A DNA stretch of 64,000 nt, taken from assembly GCF_002850255.1 (NCBI RefSeq), contig NZ_CP022523.1, positions 940,486 through 1,004,485 on the forward strand, given 5' to 3'. The notes under the pieces were generated by a model. The model did no database searches. It saw only the letters and a program-made list of their open reading frames with translations, and had not been told where the DNA came from. The translations under genes and the position numbers were made by a program. Shown here one piece after another: positions 52,801 through 61,283 of this stretch. This DNA comes from Pseudoalteromonas sp. NC201 (GTDB lineage Bacteria; Pseudomonadota; Gammaproteobacteria; Enterobacterales; Alteromonadaceae). Positions within the stretch are counted from its first letter, which is position 1; each line of letters opens with the position of its first letter.

Positions 52801-53998
52801 GAGCCAAGGTAACCGTTAAGCTGTCATCTTCGTTATCAGCTAAGACGACCGCTGATAGATCAACCGTAGTTGCGACATCTTCTGTCACAGTAAAGCTTGC
52901 TGGTAAGTTACTAATTGTAGGTGCGGTATTGGAAATATTGGCATCTAAATAGGCTGATTCATGCCATGCGACACAAATTAAATTCAGTGCGTTGTTACAG
53001 GGCACACTACCTATTAAGGTATACCAACTGCCATTTTGGTTGGCAACACCTTTGACAGTATTAGAAGGTGAGGTTCCGCCCGAACAGTTATTCGCAGCGT
53101 TAAAAGTGCCTCCCGAATCGGAGAAACTCCAAAAATACTTAACGTTGCCCGAATTTTCTAGCATGTCGGACGCATTACTATTAAGGGCGCTAAGTGTGCC
53201 GTTGACAAAGTCATCCCAATTGGCGTCAGCAAGCTTAGTGCCTCCGCTATTAAAAACATTAACACTAGGTAGGCTGTAATTAGTGTCAAGGCTGGCGATG
53301 TCATCGGATGCAGAGAATGAAATTACAGCATGTGCTCTAACCGGTCCATTACTTACTGCTGTTGAAGCAGAACTATCAATAATATTGTTTAGTCGGTTAT
53401 GCTTGCGTAGAAATTTACTTTTGCATAGGGCATCTGCTGTGGTTCTTGCTTCTGCGGCAGTTGCTCCAAAGTAGCCATTGCCCAGCTCGCTGGTCTGATC
53501 TGCGTAATCAAATACAATGAGTTTATCAGAGGCTGGGAGCTCAGTGCCGTTACTAACGTAGTAGGCTTCGAACACTTCAGGTCTTATCGAGTTACTCGCA
53601 GGCAATAACGCAACGACGCCGTTGTAGCTGGCAAGGTCACCTCCAGAGAGCGTAACATGGTAAATTGAGCTGTTACCTGAGTCGACGGTGACTTGTGTGA
53701 TTGATGCGGTTGTTTTACTGCCTGTATCAATAGTTGTGTCGTTATTGGTGTCTTTTTCATCGCCCAGAATCGTAAAGTCACTGGCGGTTGGCGCAACGGT
53801 ATGTGCGTTAACAAAGGTGACTTTAAAGACTAATTCATCTGCATTGGTAGTTTCGTCAGTTGGTGTGAGCCTTTCGACTTTTTGCCAATTTTCGAGTGCA
53901 AATGCGGATGAGGTTAAGGCGAAAAATATACTGCCAGCTATGCAGCTGTTAGAGACAATCTTACGAACACGGCTTAAAAGTGAGCGCTGTGTAATCAT
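46856..53998 (-). CDS. Giant multidomain surface protein (Ig-like repeats, NHL propeller, Calx-beta, C-terminal sorting tail)
   Basis: The protein has 2380 residues. Order: signal peptide (about 1-35); an N-terminal domain with Cys pairs ([19 protein letters not shown]); cadherin-like Ig domains; six NHL repeats (about 536-861; units such as [26 protein letters not shown]); further Ig; five near-identical He_PIG domains (about 1025-1478; [27 protein letters not shown]); more cadherin-like domains. Then a Calx-beta domain (about 1750-1850), a calcium-binding TSP3-like stretch ([21 protein letters not shown], about 1952-1983), a choice-of-anchor-type domain and two Ig repeats. The tail [21 protein letters not shown] is a rhombosortase-like sorting signal. 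It is probably a surface adhesin. The AT of the ATG is preceded by GGGGTC. Confidence 0.9.
   Translation of the reverse strand: [2380 protein letters not shown]
49560..50925 (-). repeat. Five tandem He_PIG-coding repeats
   Basis: Five consecutive units of about 280 bp within the giant gene each encode PxISGTP ... [39 protein letters not shown]. They are close at the DNA level over short blocks (e.g. the segment for NKPSWATFS), so recombination could change their number. Confidence 0.75.
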
Positions 53999-53999
53999 A

Positions 54000-54505
54000 A
54001 TGACCCCTGAGTGGTTCAGTTACTAGGTTGATAACATTAATAGAACTGCTTCGGATGACATCTCTGTGGGTTTTTTATACAAAGATGTCATTTGAGTGTA
54101 GTTGATGTTTTGAAGCTTGGAATGACTCTTCTAAAAATTCGTAACCTAAAACAGAAACTTAGGAAAAATTCTTGTTTTATTTATAACAACAGCTTTATGT
54201 CTATCAAAATAAAAAATAAGAAAAAAATATTATCTAATGTTGGTTTTTTGTATTTCAAAGCATGTGTTTATGTAATTGTTTAATGGTTATTGATTTGTTA
54301 ATTGCAATTTTCATGTTCTCGCATATGGCGAGCAAGGATTCAGTTGCTAGAGGAGTTCATTCATTGCTGAAGCTGAAATACTACTCGGTGTTTATGCTAT
54401 TTCTTAGTAAGGCTACTTGTTAGTAAAACTAATGCATACGTATTCAGTAGATTGTTTAGCTAGGAATTCTATATTGTTAATCTTGTGTGAATAAGAGGCG
54501 CAATA
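54000..54505. other. AT-rich intergenic region, divergent promoters
   Basis: This 506-bp very AT-rich stretch lies between the divergent giant surface-protein and amylase genes. A 63-codon frame at 54092-54283 has low-complexity Lys/Asn-rich coding and no ribosome site, so I do not call it a gene. Promoters for both flanking genes are expected here, but I see no clear operator. Confidence 0.55.
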
Positions 54506-56509
54506 ATGAAAAATATAAAACTAAATCAAATTGCAGCGGGTGTGTTGTTAACATCCAGTTGCGTTACACCTGCACATGCAGCTGAAGGCGACCCAACAAC
54601 ATTCGTTCATTTATTCGAGTGGTCTTGGGCAGATGTTGCGACGGAGTGTGAAACATTTTTGGGGCCAAAAGGCTACGCGGCTGTGCAAGTATCGCCACCC
54701 AATGAGCATATCACAGGTGATCAATGGTGGACTCGTTATCAGCCAGTCAGTTATGAGATAGCGAGTCGTAGTGGTAGTCGAGCCGAATTTGCCGATATGG
54801 TCGCAAGGTGTAAATCTGCCGGAGTAGACATCTATGTTGATGCCGTTATAAACCACATGGCCCATGGCAGCGGCATCGGAGTTGCGGGTAACGCTTTTGG
54901 CAACAAACAATATCCTATCTATAGTCCACAAGATTTTCATAACACCTGTGCAATAAACCCTGAAGACTACGGTAATAATGCATGGCGAGTACAGCACTGC
55001 GAACTCGTAGGGCTTCATGATTTAGACACCGATGCGAGCTACGTACAAAATACCCTAGCGGGCTTTTTGAACGATTTACAGTCTCTGGGCGTGGCAGGGT
55101 TTAGGTTAGATGCAAGCAAGCACATGCCTGCAAGTGATATTGGCGATGTGTTAGCCAAGTTAAATCAACCAGCGGTCGTTTTCCAAGAGGTGATTGATCA
55201 AGGAAGTGAGGCGGTTTCTGCTTCTGAATATCATCAAAATGGCTTAGTCACCGAGTTTAAATACAGCATTAAACTGAGTGAGACATTTGAGCAAGGCAAG
55301 TTGGCTTGGTTAAAAAGCTTTGGCGAAGCTTGGGGTATGATGCCAAGTTATAAAGCCGTGGTATTTACAGATAATCATGACAACCAACGCGGGCACGGTG
55401 GTGCAGGCTCTATCGTTACCTTTCATGATGGTAAACTGTATGATTTAGCAAATGTATTTATGCTGGCATATCCTTATGGTTATCCTAAAGTGATGTCGAG
55501 TTACGAGTTTAATGGCGACACCGATGCTGGTGGCCCTTCAGTGCCTGTTCATCAAAACGCTAACCTCAACTGTACTAGTCAACTATGGCAGTGTGAGCAT
55601 CGTCGCCCAATGATTGCAGGTGCGATGCAGTTTAGAAATCATACTAATGGCAATTGGACGGTGGCAAATTGGTGGGACAATGGTAATAACCAAATTGCAT
55701 TTTCCCGAGGTGATTTAGGCTTTGTTGCCATTAACCGAGAATCTTCTAGTATGGTTCAAAGCCTGCAAACGGGGCTTGCAGCGGGAACCTATTGTGATGT
55801 GCTAAGTGGAGGTATCGGCCAAGGAAACTGCGCGGGTAGAAGCATCGAAGTTGATACCAATGGTTACGCACAAATTAATTTAGCTGCTATGGATGCCTTA
55901 GCCATTCATCATCAAAGTAAACTGGCAACACCACCAGAGATTGGTGATTGGCAACGCACATTAGTCTTTATTAAAGCAGAAACGCAATCTGGTCAGGATA
56001 TGTTCGTCCGAGGTGGCCTTGATCATGCCGCAGCATTGCAGCGCGGGATTGATTGTAGCGCTGACCCTACGCTTTGCTCTTTACCTGTCAAACATTTGAA
56101 CATGCGAAACATGACAACTGCGTCTTGGAAAGTGGCTGATACCAGATTGGATTGGCTAGCGGCTGAAGCTGGGCAGTCTAGTGACGCCCAAGGGAGTCCG
56201 CTGGATTGGACAACCAATATTTGGCCTGCTAGCTGGGGCGCGGAAAAGCGTTACGATAGCGATGGTTTTGGCGTCATGTCACTCAATCAATGGGGAGCAC
56301 ATTACTGGTTGCTGGAAGTAGAAATGGACTGTAGCAAAACATTCAACGGTTGGTTTGAAGTAAAAGCATTCGTGAAAAATGGTCAAGGCTGGGAAGGGGA
56401 TATTAACCAACAAGACACGCCATACACGAGCAATAATCACTTTGCTCAATGCGGAAAATTGAACGTGTTTGAGTTTGGCACAAACTCAGCCTCTATCTCT
56501 TCATTATAA
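54506..56509 (+). CDS. Secreted chloride-dependent alpha-amylase, AHA type, with C-terminal secretion domain
   Basis: The protein has 667 residues: signal peptide (about 1-25), GH13 catalytic domain to about residue 475 and a ~190-residue C-terminal domain. Catalytic residues are Asp202 (GFRLDASKH), Glu228 (VVFQEVIDQ) and Asp292 ([12 protein letters not shown]). Each equals the P. haloplanktis AHA number plus 28, and the chloride-ligand Arg of GFRLDAS and Asn of DNHD are present. AHA is made with a similar C-terminal propeptide that helps outer-membrane passage and is then removed. The enzyme hydrolyses starch and glycogen alpha-1,4 bonds outside the cell. It is a single gene with its own promoter region. 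Confidence 0.95.
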   Translation: MKNIKLNQIAAGVLLTSSCVTPAHAAEGDPTTFVHLFEWSWADVATECETFLGPKGYAAVQVSPPNEHITGDQWWTRYQPVSYEIASRSGSRAEFADMVARCKSAGVDIYVDAVINHMAHGSGIGVAGNAFGNKQYPIYSPQDFHNTCAINPEDYGNNAWRVQHCELVGLHDLDTDASYVQNTLAGFLNDLQSLGVAGFRLDASKHMPASDIGDVLAKLNQPAVVFQEVIDQGSEAVSASEYHQNGLVTEFKYSIKLSETFEQGKLAWLKSFGEAWGMMPSYKAVVFTDNHDNQRGHGGAGSIVTFHDGKLYDLANVFMLAYPYGYPKVMSSYEFNGDTDAGGPSVPVHQNANLNCTSQLWQCEHRRPMIAGAMQFRNHTNGNWTVANWWDNGNNQIAFSRGDLGFVAINRESSSMVQSLQTGLAAGTYCDVLSGGIGQGNCAGRSIEVDTNGYAQINLAAMDALAIHHQSKLATPPEIGDWQRTLVFIKAETQSGQDMFVRGGLDHAAALQRGIDCSADPTLCSLPVKHLNMRNMTTASWKVADTRLDWLAAEAGQSSDAQGSPLDWTTNIWPASWGAEKRYDSDGFGVMSLNQWGAHYWLLEVEMDCSKTFNGWFEVKAFVKNGQGWEGDINQQDTPYTSNNHFAQCGKLNVFEFGTNSASISSL

Positions 56510-56515
56510 TAAAGA

Positions 56516-56538
56516 TGGACTAGGGCTAACCTAGTCCA
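56516..56538 (+). terminator. Terminator of the amylase gene
   Basis: A 9-bp stem TGGACTAGG/CCTAGTCCA with a 5-base loop starts 6 bp after the stop codon. The T run is short. Confidence 0.6.
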
Positions 56539-56688
56539 GATTTACATTCCTCTGTTCTGTAAAGATTACATCCAATCAATACACTAATCTTTAATGTTTA
56601 TATATTTCATAAGGTTATATGATGGTATTGATTCTGCATAAGTATCCGCATCTACCTCTACACCAGCAACGTATTGAAGGAGAGAATG

Positions 56689-57243
56689 ATGACGGAGTCA
56701 GACAATATTTCAGTCGCGATCTTAGCCACTGACGGGTTCGAACAAAGTGAGCTGATTAAACCTAAGCAGGCGCTTGAAAGCGCTGGATTTAATGTTGATA
56801 TCATTTCATTAAAAAAGGGAGATATTACCGCTTGGGATGAAGACAATTGGGGTGAGAAAGTCGCCGTTGATTTAACCTTGGATGAAGCCATACCCAGTAA
56901 ATATGCGGGGCTCGTTTTACCAGGCGGGTTATTCAACCCAGACAGACTAAGGCAGGAAAAATCTGCGGTTAAATTTATTCAGGCCTTTTCACAGTTTGGA
57001 AATAAGCGTCCAATTGCGGCGATATGCCACGGCCCTTGGCTGTTAATCGAAGCCCAGTTGGTAGAGGGAAAAACGCTTACCTCTTTCCCAAGTATCAAAA
57101 CCGATCTTAAAAATGCAGGCGCAGACTGGATTGACCTTAAAGTTGCGGTAGACGACAACTTGATCACAAGTCGCAATCCAAATGATCTTGATGCTTTTAA
57201 TGAAGCAATTATTGAGGCTCTGCAACAAGATACTATCAATTAA
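56689..57243 (+). CDS. DJ-1/PfpI-family protein
   Basis: The protein has 184 residues. The fold's nucleophile elbow is IAAICHGPWLL with Cys113-His114; the first strand VAILATDGFEQSELIKPKQALESAGF and SKYAGLVLPGGLFNPDRLR complete the PfpI pattern. Members are chaperone/deglycase or protease-like stress proteins (YhbO/YraA group). Two adjacent ATGs exist; the second (56689) is 6 bases after AAGGAG and is chosen. A PPOX-family stress gene follows, suggesting a small stress operon. Confidence 0.87.
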   Translation: MTESDNISVAILATDGFEQSELIKPKQALESAGFNVDIISLKKGDITAWDEDNWGEKVAVDLTLDEAIPSKYAGLVLPGGLFNPDRLRQEKSAVKFIQAFSQFGNKRPIAAICHGPWLLIEAQLVEGKTLTSFPSIKTDLKNAGADWIDLKVAVDDNLITSRNPNDLDAFNEAIIEALQQDTIN

Positions 57244-57305
57244 TCGAAAGAGTGGGTTTGTGCCGTTTCAAGCAGACGCTAATTGATATAAATAAGGAGA
57301 AGATA

Positions 57306-57770
57306 ATGTCAGACATAAAGAAAACTTTTTGGGAAGCGCTAGACAGCAGCCCCAATGTGATGATTGGTTTGAGTGATGACAATAATCACCATGAGCCAAT
57401 GCGAGCACAGTTGGATAAAGACGCCAACGGCGAGTTTTGGTTTTTTACCAGCAAAACAAATCGTATTGCTAAGTGTGGCAAAGCAACCGCACAATTTTCC
57501 AGTAAAGGGCATAATGTATTCGCTTGTATTCGCGGACACTTAATCGAAGAAACAAGACAAGACGTACTTGATGCCCATTGGTCAAGGCAGGCAGAGAGTT
57601 GGTTTGAAAAGGGTAAAGATGACCCAGAGCTTATCATGCTCCGTTTTGAACTGGACGATGCTGAAATTTGGCATGTTAGCCCTGACTTGAGCGGCTTATT
57701 AAAACTAGCCGTGGGCAAAAATGTGGAACCGGAAGAAATGGGTGAGCGAGAAACCATCCGCTTTAGGTAG
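57306..57770 (+). CDS. Pyridoxamine-phosphate-oxidase-like general stress protein
   Basis: The protein has 154 residues from the ATG at 57306 (AAGGAG upstream). The split-barrel pattern PMRAQLDKDANGEFWFFTSKTNRIAK and HNVFACIRGHLIEETRQDVLDAHWSRQAESWFEKGKDDPELIMLRF is that of the GsiB/YdaG-type stress proteins that bind FMN or F420-like cofactors. It lies 62 bp after the PfpI gene. Confidence 0.87.
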   Translation: MSDIKKTFWEALDSSPNVMIGLSDDNNHHEPMRAQLDKDANGEFWFFTSKTNRIAKCGKATAQFSSKGHNVFACIRGHLIEETRQDVLDAHWSRQAESWFEKGKDDPELIMLRFELDDAEIWHVSPDLSGLLKLAVGKNVEPEEMGERETIRFR

Positions 57771-57800
57771 CTATATCACCCAATGTAAAGAAACAACTAG

Positions 57801-57829
57801 GGCGCAAAGACGGTACTTGTTTTTGCGCC
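57801..57829 (+). terminator. Terminator of the stress gene pair
   Basis: An 8-bp stem GGCGCAAA/TTTGCGCC with a 13-base loop lies 30 bp after the stop. Confidence 0.6.
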
Positions 57830-57986
57830 TTAATTGCTTCCATTCTCTCAAAAATGTTCCCAAACGTATTGTTAGTAGTTTAAATATTTAGGACTTAGGG
57901 GAATTCTCTGGACAACGGCTAACACTGTGATAACAATGAATGTATTGATTTAAAAGTAAGCTGTTTTAGCGAATTCAGGAGTTTAC

Positions 57987-58844
57987 ATGGCCACCGAGGG
58001 TACCTTTGATAATTGGCAACACGCCTTATCTGCCAGTTACGAGCAATTAATCAATCAACTTGTGACTCATACGCCGCAACTATTGGGCGCGGCACTCATG
58101 CTGTTTGTCGGTTGGATAGTGGCCTGGCTATTGAGCAAGCTGACTATTTCGTTATTTAAGCTTTGCAATCGTGCATTGGCGGGTTTAAGTCAACGAGTGC
58201 AAACCGAACAAACGCTTCAGCTAAATCTAAAACACGCTCGATTAATAGGGAAAACCGTGTTTTGGGTCACGATGATGTTTTTTATCGCAGCGGCCACATC
58301 CAGCCTTGGCTTAAACTTCTTCAGTGATTGGATCTCCTCGCTACTCAGTTACTTACCAAATCTACTCGCTGGGATATTTATTATTGTTGGTGGTTATCTG
58401 CTTGGCAATTTGGCCAGTGCCATGGCAAGAGCCGGAGCGCAGTCCGTTGGGTTTGCGCGAGTTGAAGTCGCGGGTAACATAGCCAAGCTCGCGATTCTAT
58501 TTACCGCAACGGTAATAGGTATTGAGCAATTAGGGATCAATATTCAATTTGTGACCAATATGGTGGTGGTGCTGACAGGCGTATTGTGTGCAGGAGTTGC
58601 GTTGGCCTTTGGTCTTGGGAGTAGAGAGCTAATCGCAAATACCGTCGCGGCAAAACAAGCGCTGCGTCACTGTCGGATTAACGATCAAATTGAAATTGCA
58701 GGCGTTTCAGGTACGCTCACCGAAATCACAGCAACGATGCTAGTGATTGAAACCCAAAAAGGGAGAACCCTAATACCGGCAAGGCAATTTTTAAAAGAAT
58801 CGGCACATATTACCGCGACACACAGCCATTCAAGTAAGCAGTAG
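57987..58844 (+). CDS. MscS-like mechanosensitive channel with conserved TM-helix repeats
   Basis: The protein has 285 residues. Membrane helices lie at about 32-58, 85-110, 120-145 and 165-215. The pore-lining MscS helix is recognisable as CAGVALAFGLGSRELIANTVAAKQ, followed by the beta domain RHCRINDQIEIAGVSGTLTEITATMLVIETQKGRTLIPARQFL. It belongs to the CmpX-like branch. An MgtE pair starts 9 bp downstream, so all three are probably one operon linking osmotic/membrane tension with divalent-cation transport. Confidence 0.87.
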   Translation: MATEGTFDNWQHALSASYEQLINQLVTHTPQLLGAALMLFVGWIVAWLLSKLTISLFKLCNRALAGLSQRVQTEQTLQLNLKHARLIGKTVFWVTMMFFIAAATSSLGLNFFSDWISSLLSYLPNLLAGIFIIVGGYLLGNLASAMARAGAQSVGFARVEVAGNIAKLAILFTATVIGIEQLGINIQFVTNMVVVLTGVLCAGVALAFGLGSRELIANTVAAKQALRHCRINDQIEIAGVSGTLTEITATMLVIETQKGRTLIPARQFLKESAHITATHSHSSKQ

Positions 58845-58853
58845 GGAGGCTCT

Positions 58854-59675
58854 ATGTCAGCGTTAAACCTCAAAATTGCGCAACACTTTTTACAAGAAGA
58901 GCCAGCTGGCGCCGCGCGCTTACTTTCTTTGCAAACGCCAGATGTCGCTGCCAAGTTACTAAAAACGTTATCAAATGAAGTTGCTTTAAACGTGCTTAAA
59001 GTCATGCAGCCCCGCAGTGCAGCGGAAATTCTGATAACGCAAACGGATGTGGATATTGCTAGGTGGCTTGGCAAAATGAAGTTGGCTGATATTGCAGCTA
59101 TCTTTAGGCATTTACAGGATGAAGAACTTGCCCGTTTTCTTAACCTCATCTCAGTAAGACGACAAACACTCTGTAAGATGTTGATTAGCTACCCTGATTA
59201 TACTGTGGGTGCATGGGTTGAAACGGACGTATTAATTCTTGAAGAAACAATGACAGTTGAGGAGTCACTGCTGCGCTTAAAAAAACGTGACTATATCGGG
59301 TTTACGCTAGTTTATGTGGTAAATCAGCATCGCCATGTGGTGGGTCAGCTATCACTAACTCATTTGCTTCGCAAAGCGCCGCAACAGAAAATTGCAGATT
59401 TAATGGATACTCACGTTGTTTCTCTAAGTGGTTATACCGAGTTGCATAGTGCATTGAAATCGCCCGTTTGGGCGCAACAAGATCAGGTTGCGGTTGCTAA
59501 TCGAAGTGGTGATTTTATTGGGGTATTGCCACATCACAGGGTGAGAAGTGCACTGGGTCGAATGGATGAAACAAAAGACAAGCCAAGCGAATCTTTAGAT
59601 TTGTTAGATGCCTACACCAGTTCGTTTGCCAGTATGTTAGATACATTGGTGCCAGTTAAGGTCAAGGGGAAATAA
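58854..59675 (+). CDS. MgtE-like cytosolic protein without transmembrane domain
   Basis: The protein has 273 residues: MgtE N-terminal superhelix (about 1-125) and a CBS pair (about 130-250; DYTVGAWVETDVLILEETMTVEESLLRLKKRD). The sequence stops before any membrane segment, and the next gene begins 3 bp later with a full MgtE. It has no frameshift inside and keeps a good start, so it looks like a deliberate stand-alone regulatory subunit, possibly assembling with the full-length partner. This two-gene layout is unusual since MgtE is normally a homodimer. Confidence 0.8.
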   Translation: MSALNLKIAQHFLQEEPAGAARLLSLQTPDVAAKLLKTLSNEVALNVLKVMQPRSAAEILITQTDVDIARWLGKMKLADIAAIFRHLQDEELARFLNLISVRRQTLCKMLISYPDYTVGAWVETDVLILEETMTVEESLLRLKKRDYIGFTLVYVVNQHRHVVGQLSLTHLLRKAPQQKIADLMDTHVVSLSGYTELHSALKSPVWAQQDQVAVANRSGDFIGVLPHHRVRSALGRMDETKDKPSESLDLLDAYTSSFASMLDTLVPVKVKGK

Positions 59676-59678
59676 GCG

Positions 59679-61013
59679 ATGAGCGTAGCAAAAGATACAT
59701 TAGAGTCAGCGGTAGAGCAGCTCAGTGATGAGTTTTTAAATAAGTTTCCGCTCAAAAGTGCGCAGCTCCTTGGCACTTTACCTCCAGACGAAGCCGCTGA
59801 ATTATTACAACAGCAGGCACAACATATCATTTATCGTTTATGGAAATATTTGCCGCCGGGAGCCGCTGAACAAATTTTCCAGCAATTCCCTGTGGAATAT
59901 CAAGCACAATTTATCGCGAGCCTAGATAGCCATATTGCGGTCGGGCTTTTGAACAAGCAGTCGCAGGAAGCGCAGCAGGTGCTACTCGCTAAATTAAAGG
60001 AGCAGCATTCAACCATAGCGAATGAACTTAGCGAGTTGCTGGTTTTTCCTGAAAATACCGCTGCGAGAATGATGAACAAAAAGGTGCAAGCGTTTTACTC
60101 AGATACAACACTACGTGAAGTGCTCGCGCAACTGAAACGATTAGACGGTAAAGTGCCAGACGTCATCTACGTATTAAATGAGCAGCAGGATTTAGTGGGC
60201 GAGACTACACTCAATGTTTTAGTGGGAAGCTCCTCAAGTAAAACGCTAACGCAGGTTGCGACGCCGATCCGAGTCACGCTAAATGTGATGGATCATAAAG
60301 ATCAGGTCGTGGAAGCGTTTGAAGGGCACAAAGTGCGAGCAATTCCAGTACTTGATGCGCAGCAACAGCTAGTTGGGCAGATCCGATTTTTTGATGCCTA
60401 TCAGTCAACCAAAGAAGATTTAGCGAGTGATATGCAGACCATGGTAGGTGCAAGTAAAGACGAAAAAGCCCTATCAAGTAGTTGGTTTGCAGTAAAGAAA
60501 CGGCTTCCGTGGTTACAAATTAACTTGTTAACCGCATTTGCAGCCGCTGCCGTAGTGGGGGCATTTGAGGGATTGATTGCTCAAGTTACCGCTTTAGCTA
60601 TTTTGCTGCCAGTAGCAGCTGGGCAGTCGGGTAACGCAGGGGCTCAAGCTTTGGCTGTAACGATGCGAGGCTTAACACTACGAGAAATTTCAACGCGACA
60701 CTGGTATCAGGTGATGCTAAAAGAAATGATGGTTGGGCTGTTAAATGGCATAGCAATAGCGGTTACTTGTGGCATTGGCGTATATTTGTGGAGTCAATCA
60801 CTCGGCCTTGCACTTGTTATTGCGCTGGCGATGATATCGTCTCTTGTCATTGCGGGAAGCTCAGGCGCCATTGTACCAATAGCATTGAAAAAATTTGGAC
60901 TTGACCCTGCGCAATCTTCATCAATTGTACTTACGACAATTACAGATATAGCGGGTTTTATGTCATTTTTGGGGATTGCGTTGTTACTGTCAGATATGTT
61001 GCCGAAAGGCTAA
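59679..61013 (+). CDS. mgtE: MgtE magnesium channel/transporter
   Basis: The protein has 444 residues: MgtE N domain (about 1-130), CBS pair (about 135-255), plug helix and five membrane helices (about 285-440). Pore and metal residues are in LPVAAGQSGNAGAQALAVTMRG and TTITDIAGFMSFLGIALL (the essential pore Asp). It lets Mg2+ (or Co2+) into the cell and is closed by Mg2+ binding in the cytosolic domains. It is coupled to the CBS-only gene and the MscS-like gene. Confidence 0.93.
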   Translation: MSVAKDTLESAVEQLSDEFLNKFPLKSAQLLGTLPPDEAAELLQQQAQHIIYRLWKYLPPGAAEQIFQQFPVEYQAQFIASLDSHIAVGLLNKQSQEAQQVLLAKLKEQHSTIANELSELLVFPENTAARMMNKKVQAFYSDTTLREVLAQLKRLDGKVPDVIYVLNEQQDLVGETTLNVLVGSSSSKTLTQVATPIRVTLNVMDHKDQVVEAFEGHKVRAIPVLDAQQQLVGQIRFFDAYQSTKEDLASDMQTMVGASKDEKALSSSWFAVKKRLPWLQINLLTAFAAAAVVGAFEGLIAQVTALAILLPVAAGQSGNAGAQALAVTMRGLTLREISTRHWYQVMLKEMMVGLLNGIAIAVTCGIGVYLWSQSLGLALVIALAMISSLVIAGSSGAIVPIALKKFGLDPAQSSSIVLTTITDIAGFMSFLGIALLLSDMLPKG

Positions 61014-61034
61014 GTGAGGAGTGGGGGAGTTCGT

Positions 61035-61058
61035 AGAGCTAGTGCAGGCACTAGCTCT
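61035..61058. terminator. Bidirectional hairpin between mgtE and csp
   Basis: An 11-bp perfect stem AGAGCTAGTGC/GCACTAGCTCT with a 2-base loop lies between convergent genes. Confidence 0.7.
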
Positions 61059-61070
61059 GAGCAATACGTA

Positions 61071-61283
61071 TTAGTTAACTACTACGTTGCTTGCTTGAGG
61101 ACCTTTCTGGCCTTCTTCAACTGTGAAAGACACTGATTGGCCTTCAGTTAAAGTTTTGAAACCGTCAGAAACGATAGCACGGAAATGTACGAATACATCT
61201 TTACCGCCGTTTTCTTGAGTGATGAAACCAAAACCTTTCTCTTCGTTGAACCACTTAACTGTGCCGTTTACTGTGTTAGACAT
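61071..61283 (-). CDS. Cold-shock protein, CspA family
   Basis: This 70-residue single cold-shock domain has both RNA-binding motifs: KGFGFIT (RNP1) and VFVHF (RNP2). The ATG at 61283 gives the standard length; AAGG is upstream. It acts as an RNA chaperone. The leader on its minus-strand side is long and AT-rich, as usual for cold-inducible csp genes. Confidence 0.95.
   Translation of the reverse strand: MSNTVNGTVKWFNEEKGFGFITQENGGKDVFVHFRAIVSDGFKTLTEGQSVSFTVEEGQKGPQASNVVVN

Noticed and set aside
54092..54283. 63-codon frame between the giant protein and amylase genes
   Set aside because: Low-complexity Lys/Ile/Asn content from AT-rich DNA, no ribosome site and no recognisable feature.
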